NCBI RefSeq assembly: GCF_002251755.1
Contig: NZ_NOXT01000114.1
Span: forward strand, 28,444-92,443
Reading direction: 5' to 3'
Length of the DNA stretch: 64,000 nt
Origin: Sandarakinorhabdus cyanobacteriorum
Lineage (GTDB): Bacteria; Pseudomonadota; Alphaproteobacteria; Sphingomonadales; Sphingomonadaceae
The notes under the pieces were generated by a model that was not told the origin of the DNA, ran no database searches, and saw only the letters and a program-made list of their open reading frames with translations. Both the position numbers and the translations under genes were made by a program. This document shows positions 52,459-61,254 of this stretch, in pieces (the first letter of the stretch is position 1; every line of letters begins with the position of its first letter).

Positions 52459-53157
52459 ATGAGCGGTTGGGATGCATCGGCACAGGCCTGGATCGACGTG
52501 CAGGGCGCAGACGGCGATTTCGGCCGGGTGCATGTGCTCGATGCGCCGATGCTGGCGTTGGTTGATGAACTGGCGCCGGCCAGCGTGCTCGATGTCGGCT
52601 GCGGGGAAGGGCGCTTCTGCCGCATGTTGGCGGCGCGCGGGATGGCTACCTGCGGCATTGATCCCACCACCGCCCTGATCGATCGTGCCCGTGCCCTGCA
52701 CCCCGACGGCGATTACCGGGTGGAGCCGGCCGGGGCGATGACGGTGGGCCAATATGATCTTGTCGTCTGCTATCTCAGCCTGATCGACATGCCCGATCTT
52801 GGTGCAGCGCTGGCACGCATCGTCGCTGCCATCCGCCCCGGCGGCCATCTTCTGATCGCCAATCTCACCGCCTTCAACACGGCGGCCGTGCACCTGGGCT
52901 GGGTGAAGCCGCTGATTGGCGAGCCCAGCTTCCCCATCGATCATTATCTGGAAGAACGCCCGCGCCGCACCGCCTGGCGCGGCATCGACATCACCAACCA
53001 TCACCGGCCGCTGAAAAGCTACATGCAGGCGCTGCTCGGCCACGGCCTGGTGCTGACCCATTTCGATGAACCGCCCGCCACCGGCGGCCCGGCCGACAAG
53101 CGCGACCGGTACAACCGCGTGCCGAATTTCCACATCATGCTGTGGCGCAAGCCCTGA
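52459..53157 (+). CDS. Class I SAM-dependent methyltransferase
   Basis: A 232-residue methyltransferase with motif I VLDVGCGEGRFCRMLAARG, acidic loop CGIDPTTALIDRARAL and a post-I region YDLVVCYLSLIDMPDL followed by IRPGGHLLIANL. It resembles the UbiG/UbiE-like group. A gggggggaggcgac ribosome binding region precedes ATG 52459. It is convergent with the antiporter gene, the stops being adjacent. Confidence 0.85.
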   Translation: MSGWDASAQAWIDVQGADGDFGRVHVLDAPMLALVDELAPASVLDVGCGEGRFCRMLAARGMATCGIDPTTALIDRARALHPDGDYRVEPAGAMTVGQYDLVVCYLSLIDMPDLGAALARIVAAIRPGGHLLIANLTAFNTAAVHLGWVKPLIGEPSFPIDHYLEERPRRTAWRGIDITNHHRPLKSYMQALLGHGLVLTHFDEPPATGGPADKRDRYNRVPNFHIMLWRKP

Positions 53158-54900
53158 TCACTCGGGCTTGCTGCCCCGCAGCGTGCGCAGCGGCGGCCGC
53201 TTCAACGGTGCGCCGCTGGCCTTGATCCGCCCGCGCAGCTCGTCGCGCTTTTCGTGGATGGAGGCGATCACCGGCCCCATCGGCACGCCCAGATCAACCA
53301 GCACCGCCTCGGCCAGTTGCAGGCTGCTCTCCACGGTTTCCGGCACGGCATCGGTGGCGCCAGCGGCATAGAGCGTGCCGGCATGATCGGCATCACGGGC
53401 GCGCACCACGATGCACAGATCGGGATGGCGCTCACGGATGCGCTTGGTAAGCAGATCGAGCATCCGCATGTCGTCGATGGTCAGCACCACGGCGCGGGCA
53501 TCGCCCAGTTTCAACCGATCCAGCAGTTCCGGCCGGCGCGCATCGCCATAGATCACCGGCTTGCCGGCGCGGCGCAGGCGCTGCACCTCGTCCGGGTCAC
53601 TGTCCACCGCGAGCCAAGGCCGGCCGTGCATGTCGAGCATCTGCGCCACCAGCCGGCCGACCCGGCCATAGCCGATGATCACCGTCTGGCCGCTGGCCTC
53701 CGGAATCGCCTCGCCGTCCATCTCGTCGCTGGTCGCGGCTTCCAGCCGGGCGCCGGCCAGGCCCAGCAGCGGCGCCAGCGCCAGGGTGAGGGAGGCGACG
53801 GCGAGGGCGGCTTCGGCGGTGCCACCGGTGATCAGCCCGGCGGCCACGCCGGCGCCAATCACGATCAGGCTGGTTTCCGACGGGGCCGCCAGCAGCAGGG
53901 CGATATGGCTGGCCACGCCGCGCCGCAACCGCCGAAGGCGCAGGATGCCATAGACCGCGCCCGCCTTCAGCCCCAGCACCAGCGCGGTGCCGCCCAGCAC
54001 CGGCCAGAGATTGGCGGCCAGCGCCGCCAGATCGAGCCCGCTGCCCACCCAGATCAGGAACACGCCCAGCAACAGGCCTTCAAACGGCTGCACCGCCGCT
54101 TCCACCTGGCGGCGATAATCGCTGGCCGACAGCATCAGCCCGGCCATCAGCGCGCCCACCGATGGCGACAGGCCAGCCGCCGCCGCCAGCCCGGCCGATC
54201 CGATCAACACCACCAGCGCGGCTGCCATGAACAATTCGCTGCGCCGGGTGCGCGCCGCCTGCAGGAACAGCGGCGGGGCCGCCGTGCGCATCAGGACGGC
54301 AATGATCGCCAGCGCCGCCACGCCCTTGGCCAGCGCCAGGCCGAAATTGCCACCACTGCCCGCGCCGACCAGCAGCAGGATTGGCGCCAGCGCCAGGTCC
54401 TGGAACAGCAGCACACCCACCGCCGTGCGTCCGGTGCGGCTGTTGATCTGCCCGCTGGCCGACAGCAGCTGCAGGCCCACCGCCGTGGACGACAGCGCCA
54501 GCGCCACCGCCAGCACCGCCACCTGCGCCGGCGGCAGCCCGGCCAGCCACAGCGCCCCGGCAATCAGCAGCGCACAACTGGCCAATTGCACCCCGCCCAG
54601 CCCCAGGATCAGACTGCGCATGGTGCGGATGCGATCGATGCTCAATTCGAGGCCAAGCGCGAACAGCAACAGGGCCACGCCCAGTTCGGCCGGCGCCGCC
54701 AGCGCATCGGGGTTTGACAGCGCCAGCATCCCCAGCCCCGGCAGCTGACCCAGCCCGAACGGCCCGGCCGCCACGCCCACCAGGATGAAACCGATCACCG
54801 GCGAGATGCGCAGCGCGGCAAAGGCCGGGATCACCAGGCCGGCCGCGCCCAGCACCAGCGCCATGTCCTTGAAGGCAGAGGATTCGAAGGGCAGGGCCAT
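53158..54900 (-). CDS. CPA2 cation:proton antiporter with RCK (TrkA-N) domain
   Basis: KefB/KefC-type monovalent cation:H+ antiporter (580 residues). Residues 1 to about 385 hold 12-13 membrane segments with VALLLFALGLELS and ALALSSTAVGLQLL. A cytosolic TrkA-N/RCK domain follows (about 408-525; VIIGYGRVGRLVAQMLD is the NAD-binding loop). Kef-type family members export K+ and are gated by ligands at this domain. ATG 54900 was used; a GTG directly before it gives the same protein plus one residue. A hairpin lies just upstream. Confidence 0.88.
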   Translation of the reverse strand: MALPFESSAFKDMALVLGAAGLVIPAFAALRISPVIGFILVGVAAGPFGLGQLPGLGMLALSNPDALAAPAELGVALLLFALGLELSIDRIRTMRSLILGLGGVQLASCALLIAGALWLAGLPPAQVAVLAVALALSSTAVGLQLLSASGQINSRTGRTAVGVLLFQDLALAPILLLVGAGSGGNFGLALAKGVAALAIIAVLMRTAAPPLFLQAARTRRSELFMAAALVVLIGSAGLAAAAGLSPSVGALMAGLMLSASDYRRQVEAAVQPFEGLLLGVFLIWVGSGLDLAALAANLWPVLGGTALVLGLKAGAVYGILRLRRLRRGVASHIALLLAAPSETSLIVIGAGVAAGLITGGTAEAALAVASLTLALAPLLGLAGARLEAATSDEMDGEAIPEASGQTVIIGYGRVGRLVAQMLDMHGRPWLAVDSDPDEVQRLRRAGKPVIYGDARRPELLDRLKLGDARAVVLTIDDMRMLDLLTKRIRERHPDLCIVVRARDADHAGTLYAAGATDAVPETVESSLQLAEAVLVDLGVPMGPVIASIHEKRDELRGRIKASGAPLKRPPLRTLRGSKPE

Positions 54901-54909
54901 CACCGCACC

Positions 54910-54929
54910 TTGGCGGCACCAGCCGCCAA
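54910..54929. other. Hairpin between DUF885 gene and antiporter start
   Basis: 8-bp inverted repeat ttggcggc/gccgccaa around acca, filling the 31-base gap between the DUF885 stop and the antiporter start codon. It could restrain translation of, or read-through into, the antiporter gene. No T-run supports termination. Confidence 0.4.
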
Positions 54930-54931
54930 AG

Positions 54932-56740
54932 TCACGCCCGCCGCATCGCCTCCCGCTCCAGGAACACCAGCGGCATCGCGCCCAGCCGCAGGATCTCGTG
55001 GAACTGGCGGATATCGAACGCCTTGCCCTGCTTTTTCTTCACCGCCTCACGCACCGCCAGCCACTTGGTGTGGCCGATCTTGTAGCTCAAGGCCTGGCCC
55101 GGCGCCGCGCAATAACGCACGATCTCGCGCGTGGTGCGGCCCTTGGCAAAGCCGGTGGCGCCCACCATCCAGTCGATGGCCTCGTCCTTGGTCCAGCGCT
55201 TGTGATGGATGCCGGTGTCCACCACCAGTCTTGTGGCGCGGAACAACAGGCTCTGCAGATAACCGATGCGGCCCAAGGGGTTGCAATCGTAATAGCTGAT
55301 CTCGTCGGCCAGGGTTTCGGCATAGAGCGCCCAGCCCTCGGTATAGGCGCTGTAGCCGGCACGGCGGCGGATCGGCGGCACGTCCGGGCTTTCCAGCGCC
55401 AGCATCACCTGGAAATGATGGCCCGGCACGCCTTCGTGGAAGGTCACGGTGGGCAGGCCGAATTTCGGCCGGTCGAAACTGTCGGTCAGGTTGATGAAGA
55501 AGGTGCCATTGCGGCTGCCATCGACCGTCCCGGAATTATAATAGGCCCCGGCGCCACCCTCCTGGATGGCCGGGGGCACCCGGCGCACGTCCAGCTTCGA
55601 TTTGGGCTGCGAAATGAACAGCTTGTCCAGTCGCGGATACATGGCGGCGGCATGGCCGCGCAGCTCGGTGAGCAGTTCCTCCTTGCCGGGATCGGTGTTG
55701 GGATAGACCTGCTCCGGCCGCTCGTTCAGCGCCACCAGCCGCTGGCCGACCGTGCCCTTGGTGAGCCCCTGTCCCTTCAGCAGGCCATCCAGCTGCGCCG
55801 AAATCTCCGCCACCTGCGCCAGGCCCAGCTGGTGCACCTCTTCGGCGGTATAGTTGGTGGTGGTCGATGATTTGACCGCGGCATCATAATAGGCGGCGCC
55901 ATCGGGCAGCTTCCACACGCCGGCATCCATGCTGGCCCTGGAGCGCAGTGCGGTGACAATGGCGATCTGGCGATCCAGCGCCGGCATCACGTCACGGCTG
56001 ACAATACGCGTTGCCCGTTCCGCCCAATCCCCCTTCACACCCGCCTCGCCGGCCTTGCGGGCCAGCGCCGTTACCAGCACCGATTGCTCGGGCCGCGTGT
56101 CGCGTAGCCGCAGCATCTGCGGCAGCGCCAGATCGAGCAGGAAGGCGGGCGGGACAACGCCCATGAAGGATTCTTGCAGCAAACGCTCGCCATTCTGATC
56201 AAGCGCGGTGGCAAAGCCATTGACGCGGGAGAGCCAGGCCTCCGCGTCATCGGCGTTCCGCACCCGGTGCTGGTTTTCCAGGAACCCCGGCACCTCGCGG
56301 TAGGCGCCCTCGCTGTGGGTCAGCACATAGGGCGAAAAATTGCCGCCGGCGCTGCCAAAGCCAAAGCGCCGTTCGTTGGCGACGCGACGCGACAGATCAT
56401 ACTCGACGATATCCTTGTCGAGTTGGCGGGGCGCGCTCAGCCCGCTGCCAATCGCCCGCAGCCGCTCCAGCTGGCTGGTGGCGCGCGCCAGCGCCTTGTC
56501 GCGCCCGGCGCGGCTGTAATCGGAAAGCTGGCCCTTCAGATCGGCATTGGCGCCCACATCCAGCCCCAGCGCCGTGGCGCGTTCGGGCGAATCGGCAATA
56601 TCCTCGGCAAACATCGTCTCGAACAGCGCCAGCAGCGCCCTGTCGGCCGGGCTCTGGCCTTGCGCCCGCACGCCGGTGGCACTGAGCGCGGCCGTGGTGG
56701 CGGCGCCAGCCAGAAGATCGCGGCGGTTGATTCGATGCAT
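54932..56740 (-). CDS. DUF885 family putative metallopeptidase, Tat-exported
   Basis: A 602-residue exported protein with a twin-arginine-like signal at the N-terminus (HRINRRDLLAGAATTAALS). The DUF885 domain contains the zincin-like motif TFHEGVPGHHFQ and the glutamate-bearing YTEGWALYAETL, which would complete an HExxxH...E-type metal site. Related proteins are annotated as dipeptidyl carboxypeptidase-like; the substrate is unknown. ATG 56740 was chosen since the Tat motif follows directly. Confidence 0.85.
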   Translation of the reverse strand: MHRINRRDLLAGAATTAALSATGVRAQGQSPADRALLALFETMFAEDIADSPERATALGLDVGANADLKGQLSDYSRAGRDKALARATSQLERLRAIGSGLSAPRQLDKDIVEYDLSRRVANERRFGFGSAGGNFSPYVLTHSEGAYREVPGFLENQHRVRNADDAEAWLSRVNGFATALDQNGERLLQESFMGVVPPAFLLDLALPQMLRLRDTRPEQSVLVTALARKAGEAGVKGDWAERATRIVSRDVMPALDRQIAIVTALRSRASMDAGVWKLPDGAAYYDAAVKSSTTTNYTAEEVHQLGLAQVAEISAQLDGLLKGQGLTKGTVGQRLVALNERPEQVYPNTDPGKEELLTELRGHAAAMYPRLDKLFISQPKSKLDVRRVPPAIQEGGAGAYYNSGTVDGSRNGTFFINLTDSFDRPKFGLPTVTFHEGVPGHHFQVMLALESPDVPPIRRRAGYSAYTEGWALYAETLADEISYYDCNPLGRIGYLQSLLFRATRLVVDTGIHHKRWTKDEAIDWMVGATGFAKGRTTREIVRYCAAPGQALSYKIGHTKWLAVREAVKKKQGKAFDIRQFHEILRLGAMPLVFLEREAMRRA

Positions 56741-56799
56741 GTCGTCCCTCCCTGCTGCCGCCGTTCTGGCCAGCAGCGCCGGGAAGGGCAAGCGCCAGT

Positions 56800-57336
56800 T
56801 CAGCGCGGGGCGAACTCGGCCAGAGCGGCCAGCAGTTCGTCATGATCGCGGTCAGTGCCCTGAGTCATCAACGACACATGGCCAAACCCGGTGGCGGCAT
56901 TGAATCGACCCGGCCGGCCAAGCAGCCCGTGTCCACGGCTCAGATTTGGATCGACCAGTGTGATGCCAACCATGCGCTGGCGTTGAATGCTGTAATCCTT
57001 GATGCCGGCAATATTGGACCAGGGGATGGGCGAAGCCGACCAACGGTGCCAGAAAATGCCTTGTGCATCGCTCCGTATCGCCGGTCCACGGTGGAACAAC
57101 AGCCGCAGATAATAAACGCTGCCCGCCAGGCCGAGCAAGATCGCCAGCACCCCAATAATAGTGACCACAGATGCTGGCGTCAGGCCGGTCAGCGCAGCAA
57201 GCCCTTCCAGCCGCCGGCCCGGATCGGCTGCGATATCGGGGTCTGTCACAAACCACAGGCCGACGGCTGCAAAAATCAGGTCGATCGGCAACAGTCGCAG
57301 CAGCCGCCCACGCGAATAATGTGCTTCGAACGCCAT
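56800..57336 (-). CDS. Membrane protein with PH-like C-terminal domain
   Basis: A 178-residue protein with two membrane segments (about 15-32 and 55-80), followed by a region resembling a bacterial PH-like domain (GIFWHRWSASPIPWSNIAGIKDYSIQRQRMVGITLVDP). That layout resembles the STM3941-type family of unknown function. It is more weakly codon-biased than its neighbours. ATG 57336 is used. It lies ten bases after the icd stop, so it may be co-transcribed. Confidence 0.6.
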   Translation of the reverse strand: MAFEAHYSRGRLLRLLPIDLIFAAVGLWFVTDPDIAADPGRRLEGLAALTGLTPASVVTIIGVLAILLGLAGSVYYLRLLFHRGPAIRSDAQGIFWHRWSASPIPWSNIAGIKDYSIQRQRMVGITLVDPNLSRGHGLLGRPGRFNAATGFGHVSLMTQGTDRDHDELLAALAEFAPR

Positions 57337-57346
57337 GCCGGCCGAG

Positions 57347-58570
57347 TCACAACCCCTTGGCGATCGCCGCATCCAGATTGGCGCGGATGGCCTCGAAGAA
57401 TTTCTCCGTGGTCATCCATGCCTGATCCGGGCCGATCAGCAGGGCCAGATCCTTGGTCATCGCGCCCGATTCCACCGTTTCGACGCAGATGCGTTCCAGC
57501 GCGGCGGCGAACTTCGTCACCTCGGGCGTGTTGTCCAGCTTGCCGCGGTGCTTCAGGCCGCCGGTCCAGGCAAAGATGCTGGCGATCGGGTTGGTGCTGG
57601 TCGGCTTGCCTTCCTGGTGCATGCGATAATGGCGTGTCACGGTGCCGTGGGCGGCTTCGGCCTCCACCGTCTTGCCATCGGGCGTCATCAGGATGGAGGT
57701 CATCAGGCCAAGGCTGCCATAGCCCTGAGCGACCATGTCCGACTGCACGTCGCCGTCATAATTCTTGCAGGCCCAGACGAACTTGCCCGACCATTTCAGG
57801 GCCGAGGCGACCAGATCGTCGATCAGGCGATGCTCGTAAACAATTCCGGCCTTGCGGAACTGGCTCTTGAATTCCTCGGTATAAACCTCTTCGAACAGAT
57901 CCTTGAAGCGCCCGTCATAGGCCTTCAGGATGGTGTTCTTGGTCGAAAGATAGACCGGCCAGCCGCGATCCAAGCCATAGTTCATGCAGGCCCGGGCAAA
58001 GTCGCGGATGCTGTCATCGAGGTTGTACATGCCCATGGCCACGCCGGCCGACGGGAATTCGAACACCTCTTCCTCGATCACGCTGCTGCCATCATGGGCT
58101 TCCCAGCGCATGGTCAGCTTGCCGGGGCCGGGCACCTTGAAATCGGTGGCGCGATACTGGTCGCCAAAGGCGTGACGGCCGATCACGATCGGATCGGTCC
58201 AGCCCGGCACCAGGCGCGGGACAGACTTGATGACGATCGGTTCGCGGAACACCACGCCGCCAAGGATGTTGCGGATGGTGCCGTTCGGCGATTTCCACAT
58301 CCGCTTCAGCCCGAATTCCTTCACCCGGGCCTCGTCGGGCGTGATGGTGGCGCATTTCACGCCCACGCCAAATTCCTTGATGGCGTTGGCCGATTCCACC
58401 GTCACCTTGTCGTTGGTGTCGTCGCGGTTCTCGATGCCCAGGTCGTAATATTTCAGATCGACGTCGAGATAGGGCAGGATCAGCTGCTCGCGGATCCATT
58501 GCCAGATGATCCGGGTCATCTCGTCGCCGTCCAGCTCGACAACGGGGTTTTCGACCTTGATCTTCGGCAT
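57347..58570 (-). CDS. icd: Isocitrate dehydrogenase (NADP)
   Basis: Oxidatively decarboxylates isocitrate to 2-oxoglutarate in the TCA cycle. The 407-residue protein is the eukaryotic-like/homodimeric type II enzyme common in alphaproteobacteria: [30 protein letters not shown], and [23 protein letters not shown] 58570 (MPKIKVENP) is the family start; 86 upstream codons in the frame are non-coding shadow. Confidence 0.96.
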   Translation of the reverse strand: MPKIKVENPVVELDGDEMTRIIWQWIREQLILPYLDVDLKYYDLGIENRDDTNDKVTVESANAIKEFGVGVKCATITPDEARVKEFGLKRMWKSPNGTIRNILGGVVFREPIVIKSVPRLVPGWTDPIVIGRHAFGDQYRATDFKVPGPGKLTMRWEAHDGSSVIEEEVFEFPSAGVAMGMYNLDDSIRDFARACMNYGLDRGWPVYLSTKNTILKAYDGRFKDLFEEVYTEEFKSQFRKAGIVYEHRLIDDLVASALKWSGKFVWACKNYDGDVQSDMVAQGYGSLGLMTSILMTPDGKTVEAEAAHGTVTRHYRMHQEGKPTSTNPIASIFAWTGGLKHRGKLDNTPEVTKFAAALERICVETVESGAMTKDLALLIGPDQAWMTTEKFFEAIRANLDAAIAKGL

Positions 58571-58634
58571 CGTCCTGTTCCTGTCATACTGCGACGTAAT
58601 GTAGCAGTGTCTTAGGGGTTCGAGGCCGGTCCGG

Positions 58635-59192
58635 TCAATGGTTACGCGGCCCTGTTTCCCCAAGCTTTTCCGACAGGGCAGCAAGATTGTCCAGCGGTTC
58701 GGCCAGCCGGGCCAGATGCGGCGGCCCAAAGCCGGCCGCGCCGATATGGGCGAGCAGCGCCTCCAGCGGCGCCCAATAACCATTGCCGCCCAGCACCCAG
58801 ATCGGCTTGTCGTGGATGCCAAGCTCACGCCAGGTCAGGCTTTCGAACAATTCATCGAGCGTGCCGATGCTGCCGGGCAGGGCGATGATGGCATCGGAAA
58901 GCCGGTGCATCAGCGCCTTGCGCTCGTGCAGGGTCTCGACCACGTGCAGCTCGTCCAGCCCGTCCTGCGCGACCTCGGTGGTCATCAACAGGCGCGGAAT
59001 GATGCCAATCACCCGGCCGCCTTCGGCCTTGCAGGCCCGTGCGGCAATGCCCATCAGGCCAACGCGGCCGCCGCCATAAACCAGCGTCACGCCGGCGCGG
59101 GCACACAGCCGGCCCAGGCCATCGGCGAGCGCGGCATGGGCCGGATCATGGCCGGCACGGGAACCACAGAACAGCAGCAGCGAACGGATCAT
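58635..59192 (-). CDS. LOG family protein (Rossmann-fold nucleotide hydrolase)
   Basis: A 185-residue protein of the LOG family; characterised relatives cleave ribose 5'-phosphate from cytokinin or purine nucleotides. The first motif [11 protein letters not shown] is intact. The second, usually PGGxGTxxE, reads PGSIGTLDE, with the second glycine replaced by serine. ATG 59192 gives the conserved start [11 protein letters not shown]. It is divergent from psd. Confidence 0.82.
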   Translation of the reverse strand: MIRSLLLFCGSRAGHDPAHAALADGLGRLCARAGVTLVYGGGRVGLMGIAARACKAEGGRVIGIIPRLLMTTEVAQDGLDELHVVETLHERKALMHRLSDAIIALPGSIGTLDELFESLTWRELGIHDKPIWVLGGNGYWAPLEALLAHIGAAGFGPPHLARLAEPLDNLAALSEKLGETGPRNH

Positions 59193-59288
59193 GGCAGCGC
59201 CTGTGGCCCAAAGCGGGCAGCCGCGCAATCACCGGTGGCAGACTGGCCCATTTGCCAAGCGGCGTATCGGGCGGCTAAAGCAGCAGCC

Positions 59289-60140
59289 ATGAACGAACCT
59301 GAAACCCCGCCGCAACCGCCGCAGGCTCCGCCGGTGCCGGCCGAACCCGATCTGGCGCCCCTCGCCGCCGAAGCGCCTGCCAGCCTGCCAGAGCCGCCAC
59401 CGGTGCCGCCCGGCCCGCTGCCGCTGGTTCCAGGCGAAACCGCCAAATACAACATTCCCGACATGCACCCCGAAGGCCGCAAGTTCCTCGGGCTCGCCTT
59501 GCTGGCCGTGCTGATCTCCGGCCTGTGGCTGCAGTGGACGGCATTGAGCTTCATCCTGCTCGGCGTCTCGATCTGGGTGGCGGCCTTCTTCCGCGACCCG
59601 GTGCGCGTCACGCCGCTGGGCGATGATCTGATCGTCTCGCCCGCCGATGGCCTCGTCAGCCTGATCACCAATGTCGAGGTGCCGCGCCAGCTGGTCGGGG
59701 AAGGGGGGCTGAACCCCGGCATGGTTACCCGGGTCACCGTGTTCATGAACGTGTTCGACGTGCATGTGAACCGCGCGCCGGTGGCCGGCCGCATCACCCG
59801 CATCGTCTATGTGCCGGGCAAATTCCTCAATGCCGAGCTCGACAAGGCCAGCGAGGAGAATGAGCGGCAATATTTCGTCATGGAAAATGCCGCTGGCGAA
59901 AAAATCGCCTTCACCCAGATCGCCGGCCTGGTGGCGCGGCGCATCATGAAATGGGTGGCGGTGGGCCAGATGCTGAAGGTGGGCGAACGCTTCGGCCTGA
60001 TCCGCTTTGGCAGCCGGGTCGATGTGTTCCTGCCGGCCGGTTATGTGCCGGCCATCGCCGTGGGCCAGCGCAGCATTGCCGGCGAAACCATCCTAGCCGT
60101 GAAGGGCACGCCGCTCCTCAAGGGCGCGCAAAGCCAGTAA
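59289..60140 (+). CDS. psd: Phosphatidylserine decarboxylase proenzyme
   Basis: Converts phosphatidylserine to phosphatidylethanolamine at the membrane. It has 283 residues. The autocatalytic cleavage site that forms the pyruvoyl group is the Gly-Ser in IRFGSRVDVFLP near the C-terminus. A membrane hairpin (about 62-98) is present, as in the short PSD type. The N-terminal 55 residues are an unusual Pro/Ala/Glu-rich disordered extension. It is next to pssA, the preceding enzyme of the pathway. Confidence 0.94.
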   Translation: MNEPETPPQPPQAPPVPAEPDLAPLAAEAPASLPEPPPVPPGPLPLVPGETAKYNIPDMHPEGRKFLGLALLAVLISGLWLQWTALSFILLGVSIWVAAFFRDPVRVTPLGDDLIVSPADGLVSLITNVEVPRQLVGEGGLNPGMVTRVTVFMNVFDVHVNRAPVAGRITRIVYVPGKFLNAELDKASEENERQYFVMENAAGEKIAFTQIAGLVARRIMKWVAVGQMLKVGERFGLIRFGSRVDVFLPAGYVPAIAVGQRSIAGETILAVKGTPLLKGAQSQ

Positions 60141-60178
60141 GCCTTGCAACTTCAACTCGCCAGGCTGATGCTTTGCCG

Positions 60179-60982
60179 ATGATCGAAGCCGAACCGCCCC
60201 GCCGACGCGGCATTCCGCTGCGCGCCGTGGTGCCCAATGCCGTCACCGTGATGGCGCTGGGCTGCGGCCTCACCGGTGTGCGCTTCGCCATCGGTGGGGA
60301 GTGGGAGAAGGCCGTCACCTTCATCCTGCTTGCCGCGGTGCTGGATGGCATTGATGGCCGCATCGCCCGGTTGCTGAAGGCCACCAGCCGCTTTGGCGCC
60401 GAGCTTGATTCGCTGTCCGATGTCACCGCCTTTGGCGTCGCGCCCACGCTGCTCGCCTATCTGTGGGCGCTGCAATATCTGCCCGGCCGACTGGGCTGGA
60501 TGATCGCACTCGCCCATGCCATTGCCTGCGCCCTGCGCCTGGCCCGCTTCAACGCCCAAATTGATGCCGAGGATCAACCGCACAAGCGGCTGGGCTATCT
60601 CACCGGCATTCCGGCCCCGGCCGGTGCCGGCCTCGCCCTCACGCCCTTCTATGTGCAATTCTGGCTCGATCCGGTCTGGCTGCAGGATGAAACCATCCGC
60701 GCCACCATCGTCGCCGTCGTCGGCCTCGCAGTCGCCTTCATGATGGTGTCAAACCTGCCCACCTACAGCTGGGGTTCGGTGCGGCTGCGGCCTTCGTGGC
60801 GCTTCCCGGCCTTGGCTGGCGTGGGCCTGCTGGCCGGCGCGCTGTTCACCAATCCCTGGGCCACGCTCACCATCTTCAGCGCCGGCTATGCCCTCACCGT
60901 GCCCCTTGCCATCCGCTCCTATGCGCGGATCAAGGCGCGCGAGGAAGCCGCCCGCCGCGCCGGTGCCGGCATCCAGGCCTGA
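60179..60982 (+). CDS. pssA: CDP-diacylglycerol-serine O-phosphatidyltransferase
   Basis: Makes phosphatidylserine from CDP-diacylglycerol and serine. The 267-residue membrane protein has the CDP-alcohol phosphotransferase motif D-G-x2-A-R-x8-G-x3-D-x3-D, seen as LDGIDGRIARL followed by FGAELDSLSD, and about seven membrane segments. ATG 60179 was chosen; it follows psd by 38 bases. Its last 64 bases are overlapped on the opposite strand by the SOS-box-associated small gene. Confidence 0.93.
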   Translation: MIEAEPPRRRGIPLRAVVPNAVTVMALGCGLTGVRFAIGGEWEKAVTFILLAAVLDGIDGRIARLLKATSRFGAELDSLSDVTAFGVAPTLLAYLWALQYLPGRLGWMIALAHAIACALRLARFNAQIDAEDQPHKRLGYLTGIPAPAGAGLALTPFYVQFWLDPVWLQDETIRATIVAVVGLAVAFMMVSNLPTYSWGSVRLRPSWRFPALAGVGLLAGALFTNPWATLTIFSAGYALTVPLAIRSYARIKAREEAARRAGAGIQA

Positions 60983-61089
60983 CGCACATCACCGCGCAGC
61001 GCAGCGCGCAGCACCACACCGGCATCGCCCAGCATCAGCGCCACCAGCGCCCAGGCCGCCAGACACGCCAGGATCAACAGCATCGTCAT
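60919..61089 (-). CDS. Predicted LexA-controlled small membrane protein
   Basis: A 56-codon ORF too short for routine calling. It begins ATG 61089 with an ideal ribosome binding site (AAGGAG on the minus strand, 61097-61102, spacing seven). Residues 3-20 form a leucine/alanine-rich membrane helix (MLLILACLAAWALVALML), a second moderately hydrophobic segment follows (GDAGVVLRAAL), and the C-terminus is arginine-rich. Two perfect LexA boxes lie 28-67 bases upstream. The features parallel SOS-induced small membrane division inhibitors, but no homology is asserted. It overlaps the pssA 3' end antiparallel. Confidence 0.65.
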   Translation of the reverse strand: MTMLLILACLAAWALVALMLGDAGVVLRAALRGDVRQAWMPAPARRAASSRALIRA

Positions 61090-61116
61090 CGCCCGTCTCC
61101 TTCGAATCGCGTCAAT

Positions 61117-61131
61117 GTTCCGCTTTCGTTC
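61117..61131. promoter_or_regulatory. LexA box 1 (small SOS gene)
   Basis: A perfect GTTC-N7-GTTC match (gttc-cgctttc-gttc), identical in form to the recA box. It lies 28 bases upstream of the ATG of the minus-strand small gene and 124 bases upstream of the plus-strand acyl-CoA ligase. Confidence 0.8.
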
Positions 61132-61141
61132 GTGCTGTTAT

Positions 61142-61156
61142 GTTCCGTTTATGTTC
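61142..61156. promoter_or_regulatory. LexA box 2 (small SOS gene)
   Basis: A second perfect GTTC-N7-GTTC match (gttc-cgtttat-gttc), 25 bases from box 1 start to start. Two boxes in tandem suggest tight LexA control of the divergent promoter region. Confidence 0.8.
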
Positions 61157-61254
61157 CACGTGTCAACAGGCCTTTTCGCCGGCCGCGCCGGGCGTTATGA
61201 CAATTCGGCAACGCGGCCGCTGCGGGGAGCAGCCAGCCGCAGGGAGGAACAGAG

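Noticed and set aside
58638..59288. 500-codon frame extending psd upstream
   Set aside because: The upstream part is antisense to the LOG gene and lacks any psd-like sequence; the Met at 59289 begins the real protein.
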